Assembly (NCBI GenBank): GCA_023548195.1
Contig: JAJHZJ010000220.1
Coordinates: 2,177,279-2,241,278 of the forward strand
From: Bettongia penicillata ogilbyi
Lineage: Eukaryota > Chordata > Mammalia > Diprotodontia > Potoroidae
Direction: 5' to 3'
DNA: 64,000 nt
Made by a program: the position numbers and the translations under genes
In this document: positions 24,554-35,365 of the stretch, in pieces
Position numbering within the stretch: the stretch's first letter is position 1
Layout of the letters: the number at the start of each line of letters is the position of its first letter
The notes under the pieces: model-generated
Databases searched by the model: none
Seen by the model: only the letters and a program-made list of their open reading frames with translations
What the model was told of the DNA's origin: nothing

Positions 24554-25087
24554 AGTTCAGGGAGGACTAGTACCTCCGGTGAGAGAGCTTGCCAAGTACT
24601 TTTCAGGGATACTCATCTATTTTTGGTCTCCACCTTTTACCCAGCTTACCTGTAACTCCAAGAAGCTGTAGCATGCACAGAGTGATATTCTGGTAAAATC
24701 ATGTTTGCAGACTGGTAAGCTAGGTTGAGCTTAAATAAAGATCTTCAAACCCATCAGTGAGGTAGAGGGATATCTACCCCCAAATGTGAAGATTTCCATA
24801 GAAGAATGGGTAGATGAGAACAATTTCTTACAGTGACCGTGAACTTGACTAAAGCATGTGTTGTGGAGCACTTAAGAGTTTGGTCAGATATTGAAAACAC
24901 TAAGGTCATCCATTGCATCCTAGGTCATTTCCAGTCATTCAGACTTTTGTTTTGTCACTGGACTTTGATAACTCTGGAGGAGTGAGGCTAATGACTATGC
25001 AAATATGCTTCATTAAATCCAATTCGCACATTAGTTAAGGCATCACCCCATGATTTCACTGGTCCTCTTCAAAAAATGAAAGATGAA
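24554..25087 (+). mobile_element. RTE-derived element, longer copy
   Basis: This is a longer relative of the SINE at 23,240. The extra 5' part runs from 'tatagttcagggaggac' through 'gctgtagcatgcacagag' and 'ttaaataaagatcttcaaacccatcagtgagg' to 'ttgtggagcacttaagag'. The shared 3' part includes 'ggaggagtgaggctaatgac' and ends at 'ggtcctcttcaaaaaatgaaagatgaac'. It is either a longer SINE or the 3' end of an RTE LINE. No coding part is visible. Confidence 0.55.
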
Positions 25088-26120
25088 CATTATTTTTTTT
25101 GACACATAATGGTGTCATAATTTGACACATAATATGGTGATGTTGTTCATAATCTGCAATCCTCTTTAAATATTTACAAAGGATCTTGTACTTAAAAAGG
25201 TGTTGTCTTGGGAGACTTCTTATTTGCCCAAGGAATCCAGTATTTAGCAAATTAATGCAGTTACTTAACTCTTGGCTTCATCACATTGTGAGCTACAGAT
25301 CAGTTCAACTTTTCTAAGTGATGATTCAGAGTCTTTAAATTTAGTCTTTCCCCATTTTTCAGAATCAACAGTATATTTTAAATGGCTAGACTGGAGCTGC
25401 TATTTTTCTATGTAGTGTCTCCTTTAAATTTTCTTCAGACATCTTGGTTTTGATCTTTGCTTTAGGGTGAAATTGGTTAAGGTTTTAATGTAAAGTCCTT
25501 AGTTGAATACAGAAAAAAATATACAAGTAGGAGATGAGGAATGCATATATAGTTAAACTCCTATTGTGTCGGAAAGATTTCTGGTGGGTTGAGTCAACTC
25601 CCAGCTTGATATAAATATACACTCTGATGGGGAAATGAACAACAAGACAAGTTAAATGGATCTTTGGCTTCTTTAACAAAGGCAGTTAAATCAGAGAGGA
25701 ATTATTATGATTGCCCTTTTTCGTGGTACAACCACATCTGGACTACCATGTTAATTGATGGGGACTACATTTATTTTTGGATATGACCACATAGTTTTCA
25801 AAAGAAGCTATATAAATTATGAAGAACTATGTGAAATGTAAATCAAAGAAATTCTTATGGTTTTTATTTCTTATCCACTTTATTGGATATGATGATAACA
25901 GATGAAAATAGTCACTTTCAGAGAGGCTATAGGAAGAAGAAACACCCATACATTTCTAGTAGAACAGGAAATTGGTCAGAATGTTTTGCAGAACAATGTG
26001 AAATCAAGTATAAACTGTGAGTACCCTGATCCAGTTATCTCCCTAAAGGGTATGCATTTGGAGGAGCTCAAAGACAGAACGGGAAAGGCTCTGTGTTCTA
26101 TTTTGATAACATAATATATC
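25088..26120. other. Unassigned non-coding sequence
   Basis: No gene is recognised. The small frames at 25,056-25,250 (-), 25,485-25,679 (-) and 25,902-26,114 (+) show no domain. Confidence 0.4.
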
Positions 26121-26124
26121 TCAT

Positions 26125-26190
26125 CTCTTCACATCATATTAAATCAATCATATCATATTATGTCATATCATTTCATGTGATATCACCAGG
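26125..26190. repeat. Degenerate ATCAT-type simple repeat
   Basis: Repeated ATCAT/ATATC units (atcatattaaatcaatcat and similar) extend over about 65 bases. Confidence 0.6.
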
Positions 26191-26309
26191 AGAGACAGAG
26201 GAGTAGGGAAAATATACAGTTGAGATATTGAGATTGTTACAACATCCAGAAGAGTATTTTTTAAACTAGATTAGAAGAGAAATCTAGAATCCATAAGTAG
26301 AGTTGTAAA

Positions 26310-26530
26310 AAGACGGTTTTTAGTTTCATATAAGGTAAATTTCTTAACAATTAGAGCTACTCAATGTGGAATGAGCTCCTTCAGGAATCATTTCCCCTGT
26401 ACCTGAGGACAATATAAATTGAATATTTAACTAAAGTCTAGGAAGCAATTTGCTAATAATGTTGTATAAGTATGGGTTAGATAAGTTATCCACTAATATT
26501 CTTTTTAATTTGATATTCTGATCACTCCAT
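26310..26530 (+). repeat. CR1/L3 LINE 3' end
   Basis: 'tttcatataaggtaaatttcttaacaattagagctac' (26,324-26,360) is the conserved L3 3' text. It is followed by a decayed 'gaatgagctcc...aggaatcatttcccctgtacc' segment and a tail. Confidence 0.65.
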
Positions 26531-26664
26531 CAAGTCATCAGCTAGAGTAGACCATATTTAGTTTTTCTCATAATCTGCCAAGTATATTGCAAAGGCAATA
26601 TTCACAGCCCTGGTGGTGACTGAATATGCCAACACAGTTCTCAATCATAAAATATAAAAGACTC

Positions 26665-27060
26665 TCCATATAGAAGGGAGAAGAAAAACTTTTATTTAGA
26701 CACCAAAAAGCCAAATCCCAGAACCAGAAAGCAAAATCCCTCATGGGGACCAAAAAGTTAGTAAAGATGATCATCTCAGGGAGCAAAGGCATTCCCAGAC
26801 CACCACCACCCCACCCCAGCCAGGGCCTTCTCACCAGCAAACACTCAGGAGCCTGAGCCTAGCCACTTGAGCCTGCCTACCTGCATCCTCTCCCCTCTGC
26901 CCCAACCATGCTTACTCCCTTCCAACTGGTTCTGCTCTACTCTTCCTGTTCCACCTGTTCAGCAAGCTCCTCCCTCCACATGTGCCTTAGGCTAGCAGGT
27001 GATTTAATGGGCCTATTAATGAACAGGAAAGATTTTACAATTCAAATTACCACTGCACCA
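26665..27060 (-). mobile_element. LTR-like repeat, copy 1
   Basis: On the minus strand the block reads G-rich text, then a TTTGGTGTCTAAATAAAAG segment with a canonical AATAAA (complement of about 26,690-26,700), as in a retroviral LTR R region. It shares several blocks with 39,700-40,145, including 'ctactcttcctgttccacctgttcagcaagctcc' (26,937-26,970) and 'gggcctattaatgaacaggaaagat' (27,009-27,033). No retroviral internal gene is seen next to it. The family is not identified and other repeat types are possible. Confidence 0.45.
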
Positions 27061-27081
27061 AGTCAGTGACCTAGCCACATT

Positions 27082-27114
27082 TCTGTCTGTCTGTCTCTCC
27101 CTCTCGCCCTCTCT

Positions 27115-27196
<82 letters not shown>
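27082..27196. repeat. (CT)38 microsatellite with a TCTG-rich lead-in
   Basis: A pure CT run covers 27,121-27,196 (38 units) and is preceded by TCTG and CCCT variants from 27,082. The minus frame 27,016-27,225, rich in Glu-Arg dipeptides, is an artefact of it. Confidence 0.97.
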
Positions 27197-27199
<3 letters not shown>

Positions 27200-27983
27200 A
27201 TAATATTAACCACTCTGACCCTCATTGCTTAGAAGGCCAGATAGGTTAGAGTCCACCTATCCTCCAGGATTCTCATTAAGTAGGTGGTGGGGAGGGTGTA
27301 CATAGGTTTTCTGCAAATGTCTCCAGCCTACACAGATGGTATCCCCTAATTCCATTTATTCACTAACAGGTGGATTAACTTTTCCAAAAAATATTTATTT
27401 GAAAATGTCTAATCACAAATATTCAAACATTCCTCCAATATGTGGGATTTAATGTTCCTCCCCCTTATACTACCAGTCCCTAGAGAGCAGATTAAATTCA
27501 CAATTTAGCTCAGTCCATTTAGAGCACACTCCCAATTATAAGGTCAAAACCCTTTCTCTAGCTCATGTCCCAGACATCTTTGCTTCTTTACTATCTGTCT
27601 TCACTATCCATCCTAGCACCCCAGTTCCAACATCACTATGGTTTAATTCTGGGGTCTGGTAGGGATCACTGTCAGCATCTGAAACAAAGAAGTACAAATG
27701 ACACAGCAAAGAAACAAGCAGTTTTTGAGCCAAGTAAGAAGAGAGAGGAAGCCTCTGCCCTCTCACCATGATGGTGCCCATACTATGGAAGAGCTGTGTG
27801 CTTCACTCTTTTGACACACCTCTTGACTGGCAAGAGCTTGGTGACTACCTTAGTCTCACTATCAGCCTTTGTAGCTATCCAACCAATTAAAGGCTACTCT
27901 CACTTATTTGGTAGGGAACTCAGAGTTTCTTCACCTTACTAGATTTGGACATGGCCAGACTCTAAGTATAGGCAAGTTCCGGG
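27197..27983. other. Unassigned non-coding sequence
   Basis: No gene is seen. Two opposite frames at 27,563-27,781 have no domain. Part of this stretch could belong to the same LTR-like element that lies to its left. Confidence 0.35.
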
Positions 27984-28004
27984 TTTTTTTTTTTTTTTTT
28001 TTTT
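27984..28004 (-). repeat. Poly-T run
   Basis: A run of 21 T residues lies here. It could be the poly-A tail of a minus-strand retroposed copy extending to the right, but no source sequence is recognised. Confidence 0.8.
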
Positions 28005-28181
28005 AATTTTCTTACTTTGATATAACTTCTGTGCTCAAGACCACATAGGGTTCATGATTTTATAGCATATAATATTGCAACTCCTTGCAAGTGGTATTGA
28101 TCCTCTTTGTGGGAATCCTAAGTGCCTTTTATGATTAAAACTATTTCAAATTCAAATGTCACTTTTGGTGCTATAACTTCC

Positions 28182-28400
28182 ATTTTTATAGCACTTCAGT
28201 GTTTGCAAAACACTTTCTTTACCATTAACTTGTGAGGTAAATTGTGTAAGCTATCATTGTATCTCCATTTTAGCAATGAAGAAACATGGGGCTAGGAAAA
28301 GTTAGGTGAATTGTCCAAGGTAACATAAGGAGGAGGTAAATAAGCCAGAACATAAACACTGTCCTCTGATTCCAATTTAGAATTTCTTTCACTTTACTAT
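28182..28400 (-). repeat. MIR SINE, antisense
   Basis: The order 'atagcacttcagtgtttgcaaaacactttc', 'tgtgaggtaaattgtg', 'atctccattttagcaatgaagaaac' and 'gaattgtccaaggtaacat' is the reverse complement of a MIR element over almost its full length. Confidence 0.7.
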
Positions 28401-29167
28401 ATTTAAATTGGAAATGAGCTAAAAATATCTCTGACAATGGATTTTGTTAGGACTTCTGGGAGCTAAGAGGGTGGAGTAAGCAGTAAATCACTGCAACTCT
28501 TCCATATTCACCTCCAAACAACAATTTAAAAAATATCTCCAAACAAATTCTGGACCAACAGAACAAGCAAAAACATGGAGTGAAGTAATCTTTTAGCGCA
28601 AGAAACTTGGAAGATCAGCAAGAGATCTATCTCACTTCAGTAAAAGAGGAGCACATTCCAGGACAGAAAGCATCCCAGCAAACCAACAGCAATCCTCACC
28701 TCAGCAAACCAGCAGAAGGTCCTGAACCCCAGTGTGGTGGAATAGCAAACACAAATACCAGAATCCCCCATGTGACTTAGTATAGCCAGAGGGACCAGCA
28801 GACTCCAAGAACCACCACATGCTTCAGCACAGTCTTGGGGAAACAGGCATCTTCTAGTAGCTAGAACTCTTCATCCTTCAGCAAAGTCCTCATGATCACT
28901 AAGGCCTTAGTTGCCGGACACCACCGCCAAAACCCCCAGCTCAGAACCAGGTAAGCTGCCATACCCCTAAAATCTCCCTCAGCACCAGTCACTCCCCATT
29001 CTATCCTCTCAGCACAGCACCAGACATGAGGATCCAGGGCAACATCAGTATAGCAAAAGGTAAATAGCCAGGATCTGCAGCCACTGACAAAAGAAGCTTA
29101 AGACAATGTCCCTTCCACCTTAGATACAGAGTTCAAATTTAAAAAAAAAGGAAAAAGGCCTCCAACA

Positions 29168-29640
29168 ATGAGCAAAAAACCCCAACAAAATCTGACCTTA
29201 GAAAGTTATTATGGTGACAGAGAAGACCAAGACACAAACTCGGGATAGGAAAATAATATCAAAATACGTATGGGCAAGATTCCAAAGGAAAATGAGAAGT
29301 GGTATCAGATCCAAAAAGAACTCATGAAAGAGTTCAAAAAGAAGCTTAAAAATCATATAAGTAGCAGTAGAAAAAATGGTTAAAGAAATGAGAATGATGT
29401 AAGAGAATTATGATAAAAGAGTCAAGAGGTTGGAAAACTGCTTAAAAAGTAGAGTTGGTCAAAATTGAAAAGTAGATACAAAAATCCACTGAAGGAAAAA
29501 ACTCCTCAAAAAGTAAAATTGGATCAGTGAAGATGAAATTAAAACAATAATTCCAAATTATTTTACCCAACTGTAATCAAATATAACAGACAATCTTAGT
29601 GAAATGGATGAATTTGTGAAAATGACAAAAAAAACTAAGG
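29168..29640 (+). pseudogene. L1 ORF1 relic (N-terminal and coiled-coil part)
   Basis: ORF1p is the RNA-binding, trimer-forming protein of L1. The start is taken at ATG 29,168 because the residues that follow (MSKKPQQNLTLESYYGD) sit where the L1 ORF1 starts and directly after the 5' UTR. A TAG stop already occurs at 29,246. The rest is Lys/Glu-rich coiled-coil-type sequence with more stops. The RRM and C-terminal domains, whose relics are visible in the L1 pieces at 43,180 and 62,252, cannot be found here. Confidence 0.6.
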
Positions 29641-29999
29641 GATGAGGAGAAATTCAATTGCGTACAGAAGAAAGAGAGAGGTAGAATAGGATAAATTATT
29701 TCACATGAAGAGGTATGAAAGAGCAAATAAAGTGGATGGGAAAATGGGAGAGTGAGTGATGAGCATCACTTGAACCTTACTCTCATCAGTACTGACTCAA
29801 ACAGGGAATATATACACTATGAGCTGAATATATAAATCTATACTACCTGGCAGGGAAGTAGGAGGGGAGGAGATTTGAGTAAAGGGTGAGGGTATGAATG
29901 AAAGTAGGGCACATCAGGAGAGGTGGTTGATAGAAGAAAAATACTAGTGAGGAGGGAAAGAGTGAAGGGAGAGAGAGGAGAAATAGGAGGAAGAATAGG

Positions 30000-30413
30000 A
30001 TGGAGGGAAATACACAGGAAATAATCATAACTGTGAATATGAATGGGATGAACTCTATCATAAAATGGAAGCAAATAGAGGAGTGGATCAAAAACCAGAC
30101 TCCTATTATTCATTGTTTACAAGAAAAACTCTTGAAGGAAAGAGACATTCACAGAGCAAAAGTAAGGGGCTGGAAGAAAATTTGTTAGCTTCTGCTTAAG
30201 CAAAAAAAAAAAAAAGGAAAATAAAATAAAAGACCAAGGGTAGCAATTTTGATCTCAGAAAAAGTAAAAGACCCCCAAATAGAACTAATTGAAAGAGATA
30301 AGGAAGGCAATAACATCTTGCTAAAAGATACCACAGACACTGAAGCAATATCAATACTAAGCATATATACATATGCATATATACATATGTATATATACAA
30401 ATGTATATATATG

Positions 30414-30465
<52 letters not shown>

Positions 30466-30690
30466 CCCCAAATGGTATAGCATCAGATTTTTAAAGGACA
30501 TGTTGAGTTATGGGAAGGAAGATATGGAAAAACCTATACTAGTGGGGGACCACAACTTTCTCCTTTCAGAACACGATAAATGAAAACAAAAAATTAAGAA
30601 GAAAAAACCTAAGGAGGCAAATAGAATATTGGAAAAGTTAGAAAAGACAGACCTTTGGTATTATTTAGACTTACAGGGTGATCCTGTAAA
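30000..30690 (+). pseudogene. L1 ORF2 endonuclease-domain relic
   Basis: The 62-codon frame 30,000-30,188 contains VNMNGMNS, CLQEKLLKE and VRGWKKIC, the start of the L1 endonuclease (an APE-type DNA nickase). The Asn of the NxNG motif and the Glu of the LQE motif, both catalytic in this family, are kept. The frame continues after a shift with ISEKVKDPQ and ERDKEGNNILL up to about 30,345, is interrupted by a microsatellite, and resumes with PNGIASDFLKDML. The later catalytic residues of the domain lie beyond the deletion near 30,680 or are lost. Confidence 0.8.
30343..30466. repeat. Compound (TATA/CATA)n-(AC)16-(AT)8 microsatellite inside the endonuclease relic
   Basis: Imperfect CATATA units (30,362-30,416) are followed by a pure (AC)16 run (30,417-30,448) and an (AT)8 run (30,449-30,464). 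Both flanks are L1 ORF2: 'gaagcaatatcaatactaagc' on the left and 'ccccaaatggtatagcatcag' on the right. The repeat grew from the 'acatatatgcacc' text of the L1. The hydrophobic frames on both strands here are artefacts. Confidence 0.95.
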
Positions 30691-31500
30691 CAAATTAGAA
30701 GAGCAAGGAGTAGTCTATCTGTTAGCTCTATAGGGAGGAGAAAAGTTCATGATCAAACAAGATAGAGAGCATGGAAAAAATGTAAAATAATTTAATTATT
30801 TTTAAATTTAAAAGCTTTTATACAAATAAATTTAATATAACCAGAATAATAAAGAAAACAAAAAGAAGGGAAACAATCCTTACAGCAAGTTTCTCTGATA
30901 AAGGCCTCATCACTCAAATATATATAGAACTAAGTCATTAAGTCAATAAGAATACAAGCCATCCCCCAATTGATAAACAATCAAAGGATATAAACAGGCA
31001 GTTTTCAGATGAAAAAAAAAATCAAAGCTATCTATAGGCATATGAAGAAATGTTCTAAATCACTTTTGATTAGAGAAATGCAAATTAAAACAACTCTGAG
31101 GTACCATATCACACCTATGAGATTGGCTAATATAACAAAAAAGGAAAATGATAAATGATGGAGATGTGGGAAAATTAGAACATAAATGCACTGTTTGTGG
31201 AGTTGAGAGCTGATCCAACCATTCGGGAAAACAATTTGGAACTATGCCCAAAGGACAACCAAACTCTGCATACCCTTTCATCCAACAATATCATTTTTAG
31301 GTCTCTATTTCAAAGAGAACATAAAAAAAGGGAAGAGGAACTGTATTTGCAAAAATATTAATGGCAACGCTTTTTGTGGTGGCAAAATATTGTAAAGTGA
31401 AGGGATACCCATCAGTTGGGAAATGGCTGAACAAGCTGTGAGATATGAATGTAATGGAATACTATTGTGTAATAAGAAATGATGAGTGGGAAGATTTCAG
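30690..31500 (+). pseudogene. L1 ORF2 C-terminal relic
   Basis: From 'ggtgatcctgtaaacaaattagaagag' (30,678) the sequence follows L1 ORF2 after the RT. It includes a degraded DKGLITQIYIEL region, a REMQIKTTLRYHIT block (31,075-31,116) and a degraded Cys-rich block near 31,180-31,260. Several stops and frame changes are present. Confidence 0.8.
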
Positions 31501-31840
31501 AGAAACCTGGAAAGAATTGTGCAAAGTGAACTGAGGAAAACCAGGAAAACATTGTACACAGTATCAGCAATGTAGTGGGATGATCAGCTATGAATGACTC
31601 AGCTCTTCTCAGCAGCACAGTGATCCAAGACAAGTACAAAGGTCTCACAAAGAAAAGCTCTATCCATGTCCATATAAAGAACTGGTGGACTTTGAAAGCA
31701 GATCAAAGCATAATTTTTCGCTTCCATTATTCTTATTTTTTTCCCTTTGGTCTGCTTCTTCTTTTACAATTTTAATAAATATGGAAATATTTTACATGGT
31801 AGCACACGTATAAAGTATATCAAATTGACTACCACTTTCA

Positions 31841-31866
31841 GAAGAGGAGAGGGGAGGGAGGGAGAA
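31841..31866 (+). other. L1 3' UTR polypurine tract
   Basis: The run 'agaggagaggggagggaggg' and its flanks form a G-rich polypurine tract at the place in the 3' UTR where L1 elements usually carry one. Confidence 0.7.
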
Positions 31867-31933
31867 AAATTTGGAACTCAAAAATCTTGTAACACTGAAT
31901 GCTAAAAATTTGCTTGACATGTAACTGGGGGAA

Positions 31934-31939
31934 AATAAA
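31934..31939 (+). promoter_or_regulatory. L1 polyadenylation signal AATAAA
   Basis: AATAAA lies about 15 bases before a nine-base A-run (31,955-31,963) that ends the L1. Confidence 0.7.
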
Positions 31940-32239
31940 ATAGTTCCAAAATTTAAAAAAAAAGATTTTTTTTCCTTTTTTCTTCTTTTACCAGTGGTAG
32001 AGGAGAAGAAGGGAGAGAAAATGACAACTGAAAATAAATTAAACTAAAAGAAGAGTAAAAAAATGCTAGAGATTGAGCCGGGTAAAGCACATCTAAAAAT
32101 GAGGATCCTGATACCTATAGTCCTAATCTCACAGTTTCCGTGAGAAACTAATAAAATATATTTTCATACTAAATGTATTACATATGCATATATGAAAAAT
32201 ACACATATGTCATGTATGTGCACATATAGGTCACATTGA

Positions 32240-32995
32240 TTATTTTAGATTTCTCTCTGATTCTTTTCTGTTACACCCACACCCACACCAATACTGATAT
32301 GTAGGCAATTGTAATGTCTTGTTCTTTATACCTTCCCAATACCTTTTGCAAACATGATCTTCTTTCCCTGTAAATTGCCTTTATTCTAGGTCAGACTTTC
32401 ATTTCTTCTCTCCTGAACATTTACAATTATTTCCTAATGAATTTCCCTGCTTCCCTTGTCTATCTCCAAATGTTTCTCCTACACATTGGTCAAACTGGTA
32501 TTCCCAGGTACACCTTTACCTCCCTACTCAAGAAACTTCAGTTGTTCCCTATACTTCTAGGAAAAAATTACAAAGTCCTATTTGGTATTTTATTATTTAC
32601 CTTCCTACATATTTTTTTTCAAACTAATGTAATATATCTCCTGTTCACACATTTAAGGCACACTGGATCATTTGCTGATCTTATTGTCACCCATGATGTA
32701 ATGCTTTCTTTCCTCATTTCTTTTTCTTGCCTTTTAAAAACTCCCTTCAAGGATCTGCTCATGTGCCATGTCATATATGATTCCTTTCCTGATCTGCCAA
32801 GTTGTTGAGGCTCTTCCTGCCATCCTACTAAATTTACTTAGTACACATTTTACACATAAATATTGTCAGTAGTTTACTTCAATTAATTGTAAGTTTCCTA
32901 AGAGCATGTAATAATGTGTATTTTGTTTCTGCATTCCCAGGCCTAATTTGAAAATTGTAAATATTTGCTGATTTGAAATGCATTGAATTATTATC
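32240..32995 (+). repeat. L2 LINE, end of ORF and 3' UTR
   Basis: The order is right for L2. 'ctcaagaaacttcagttgttccctatacttctagg' (32,528-32,562) is the decayed LLKTLQWLPISL block. 'ctcccttcaaggatctgctcatgtgccat' (32,741-32,769) and a tail near 32,950-32,985 follow. The 123-codon frame 32,437-32,808 is the residue of this ORF and adjoining DNA, not a gene. Confidence 0.65.
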
Positions 32996-33179
32996 ATGCT
33001 TTTTGCCTGTCCTCCATTCCAAATCTTGTTTATTTTATTAAATCAGATTCTGGTTATCATAAAGTTATAGTATCCAAATGCTCAAGATCTTGAGTTGCTG
33101 GATGAGGTGAAGTGAATTACGCTCTTAATTCCCTAAATGGGATCATATTTAAAATATTTACAATATTGTATTTACAATA

Positions 33180-33725
33180 GCTTCTCCCTTCTTCCATCAA
33201 TGTTATGTGTATTTTTATAGCCATCTTAATGTATAGCTCCGATATCATCATTTCTCTGCTTAGCTCACCATGTTTTCAGTCCCTCATTTGAGTTCCAAAA
33301 TACCATTCCTTCCTTCCTTAGTGCACTTTCTGACTGCAGTACTTAGGGTTCACCAAATTCAACTTATATTTTCTTACTCTCTGTTCATACTCTTTTTGCC
33401 TGGAAAGGAAATTCTTTCTCCCTAAGTCTATAATTGTTTAAACTTTTTTTAACCTTGAATATCAAGATCAGATGCTATCTTCTCCATGAAGCAATTCAAT
33501 AATTTCTCATGTTCTATCTCTTAACACTTTGTACATTTCTTATGTAATTGCCATATTCTAATGTGCAAATAGTTATTTTTGTCCCTATTTTCTCTTACTA
33601 CAATTAAAGTTCCTTCCTGGAGCACATGAATAATGTTATCCACATTTGTATACTGAGCACTCATTATAATTACTGCAAATAGTGGATATATGTTATATAG
33701 TTGCTGAACTAAATTGGGAAAATTG
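33180..33725 (+). repeat. L2 LINE 3' UTR, second copy
   Basis: 'catactctttttgcctggaaaggaaattctttctccc' (33,387-33,423) is followed by 'atcaagatcagatgctatcttctccatgaagcaattc' (33,461-33,497), 'gtacatttcttatgtaattgcc' and a degraded tail, in L2 order. Confidence 0.6.
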
Positions 33726-34960
33726 AATGAAACAAGTTGATCCCTGCCTCCCCTTTCAACAGTCTCTTCTAAGAGCCTGTTATGTCCTCTTACAAATGTC
33801 TTCCTTCCTCTACTACCTATTACTGTTATTCACTTAATCTTTAATAGAGTATTAACTGATAATGGTGAAAGAGATTATCCATTATATGGACATTTGCATT
33901 TTAATAGTGGTATGCATCTATAATGTTAAATTTTGTACCAATGCATATTAGTGAGGTCGGTATTTGGAAGCCATGAGGCAGGGGCGTCTTTTTCCCTAGG
34001 CTTAAAATTATGCTTTCAGTTTATAAGCTAGACCCTTTGACTAGTCACTATAAAAAAGAAGCTAAGACATTATATCCTCTGCTATTAAATTTTGAGTTTA
34101 AGTTGGGCATAACAACAACTTAAATAAATAATTAGAGATAAAACAAAATTCTGTAACTGCATGCTTGATCCAGATAAAATGTAACTGGAAATTGACTGGA
34201 CACCTTCTAGGATGCTGAGCCTACCCTGAAGGTCTTTATTCTCATTAAGCTATAGTTAAAGACCCTTAGAGTTCTTTAATTATTCAAGTGTTTTGGAAGA
34301 TAACAGGAATTCTATTTTGAATTCATGAAGCAAGCAGGAAAGAAAATGCTTCCTACGTGAAAGGTATGCTGCATGGATCTTGGGAAATTGGGATATTTGG
34401 TAATATTTTCATCTGTACTCTAGAATATATGAACCAGATGACTATATTCCACATTTCCTACTTATGCTACTTTTGTTTAAAGTAGAAACAAATTTAATAA
34501 TTAAGGAGTGGTGCTTAAATTAAAGAGAATGCTAAGTTTAATAGAAAGTTGCTATTTTCTCGCTTGAAAAACAGTAAAAGACTGAAAGTGTTTATAATGT
34601 GAATTGTATAGATAAATGAAATAAAAAGATTATTACACAAAAATAAAATTTCTATTCTTATTTTCAAATATAATATGCATAATAGAAACTTGAGCTAACT
34701 GAATATTTCTAACATTTGATTTTCCTAACATGCTTGATTCCTCTAAGCATCTCAAACATATGTTGGATAGATGATAATGCTAATGAAATGAGAATCATAG
34801 ATGATACCTCTTACATTGATTTTGTTCTAAAAAATACATGGTATCATGATATCTATAACTTCTTCAAGAATCAAACCATTCTATATAGAGATTTTTCTCA
34901 GAAAATTCTGAAATAAATGGCAATGTAGGCGTACAAGTCAATAATGATTGATGTTCTCTA
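33726..34960. other. Unassigned AT-rich non-coding sequence
   Basis: No gene or named repeat is recognised. The frame 34,716-34,916 (+) has no domain. Confidence 0.4.
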
Positions 34961-34962
34961 AG

Positions 34963-35150
34963 TGAGGGCTTCTTAAACTTTTTCCACTTGTGACCCCAGG
35001 AAGTGTTTTAGTGTCCCCCTCACCCTTTTTTGGAGAGTATAGTATTAAAAACAAGTCTTTGTTCTATATCACTGGTATCTTTCAGATACCTTGTGATTCA
35101 ATCCCTCCATGTTTGTATGACCTCCAACATGACCCCTTCTATGTACAGTT
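34963..35150 (+). repeat. hAT-like DNA transposon end (tentative)
   Basis: 'agggcttcttaaactttttccacttgtgacccc' (34,965-34,997), and the repeated GTGACC/ATGACC phrases after it, resemble the termini of short hAT-type elements. The expected opposite terminus is not found. Confidence 0.3.
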
Positions 35151-35179
35151 GATGTAATCTAGCTACTTTGGTCTTTCTG

Positions 35180-35365
35180 AGGAGGTAGGTATGTGGCTCT
35201 GGACCTGGATCTAGAAAGACCTGAATTCAAATTTGGCTTACCTGTGTGATTCTGGAGAAGTCGCTTAAATTCTATTTGTCTCAGTTTTTTGGACTGTAAA
35301 ATGGATATAATAATAATACTTACCTGACAGGGTTGCAGGGAGAATCAAATGGATCTGTCCTCAGC
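35180..35365 (+). repeat. MIR-type SINE with tRNA-like head
   Basis: 'aaagacctgaattcaaatttggc' (35,216-35,238), then 'tgtgtgattctggagaagtcgcttaaattc', 'cagttttttggactgtaaaatggatataataataatactta' and 'gggttgcagggagaatcaaatg' give a near full-length MIR-related SINE. Confidence 0.7.

Larger units (their letters stand above)
28441..31963 (+). mobile_element. L1 LINE with both ends but no reverse transcriptase
   Basis: The 5' end ('gacttctgggagctaagagggtggagtaagcagtaaatc') starts at about 28,451. The 5' UTR runs to 29,167, followed by a broken ORF1 from 29,168, an inter-ORF spacer from about 29,765, an ORF2 endonuclease part from about 30,000, an abrupt jump near 30,678 to the region after the RT, the ORF2 C-terminus, and the 3' UTR. 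The 3' UTR has a G-rich polypurine tract, an AATAAA and a short A-tail. A weak target-site match is possible between 'gattttgtt' (left) and 'gatttttttt' (right). The copy is dead. Confidence 0.85.

Noticed and set aside
27016..27225. Glu-Arg-rich minus-strand frame resembling a charged coiled coil
   Set aside because: It is a direct translation of the (CT)38 microsatellite.
32437..32808. 123-codon + strand frame with hydrophobic segments
   Set aside because: It coincides with an L2 3' region in sense orientation; hydrophobicity comes from pyrimidine-rich L2 text.
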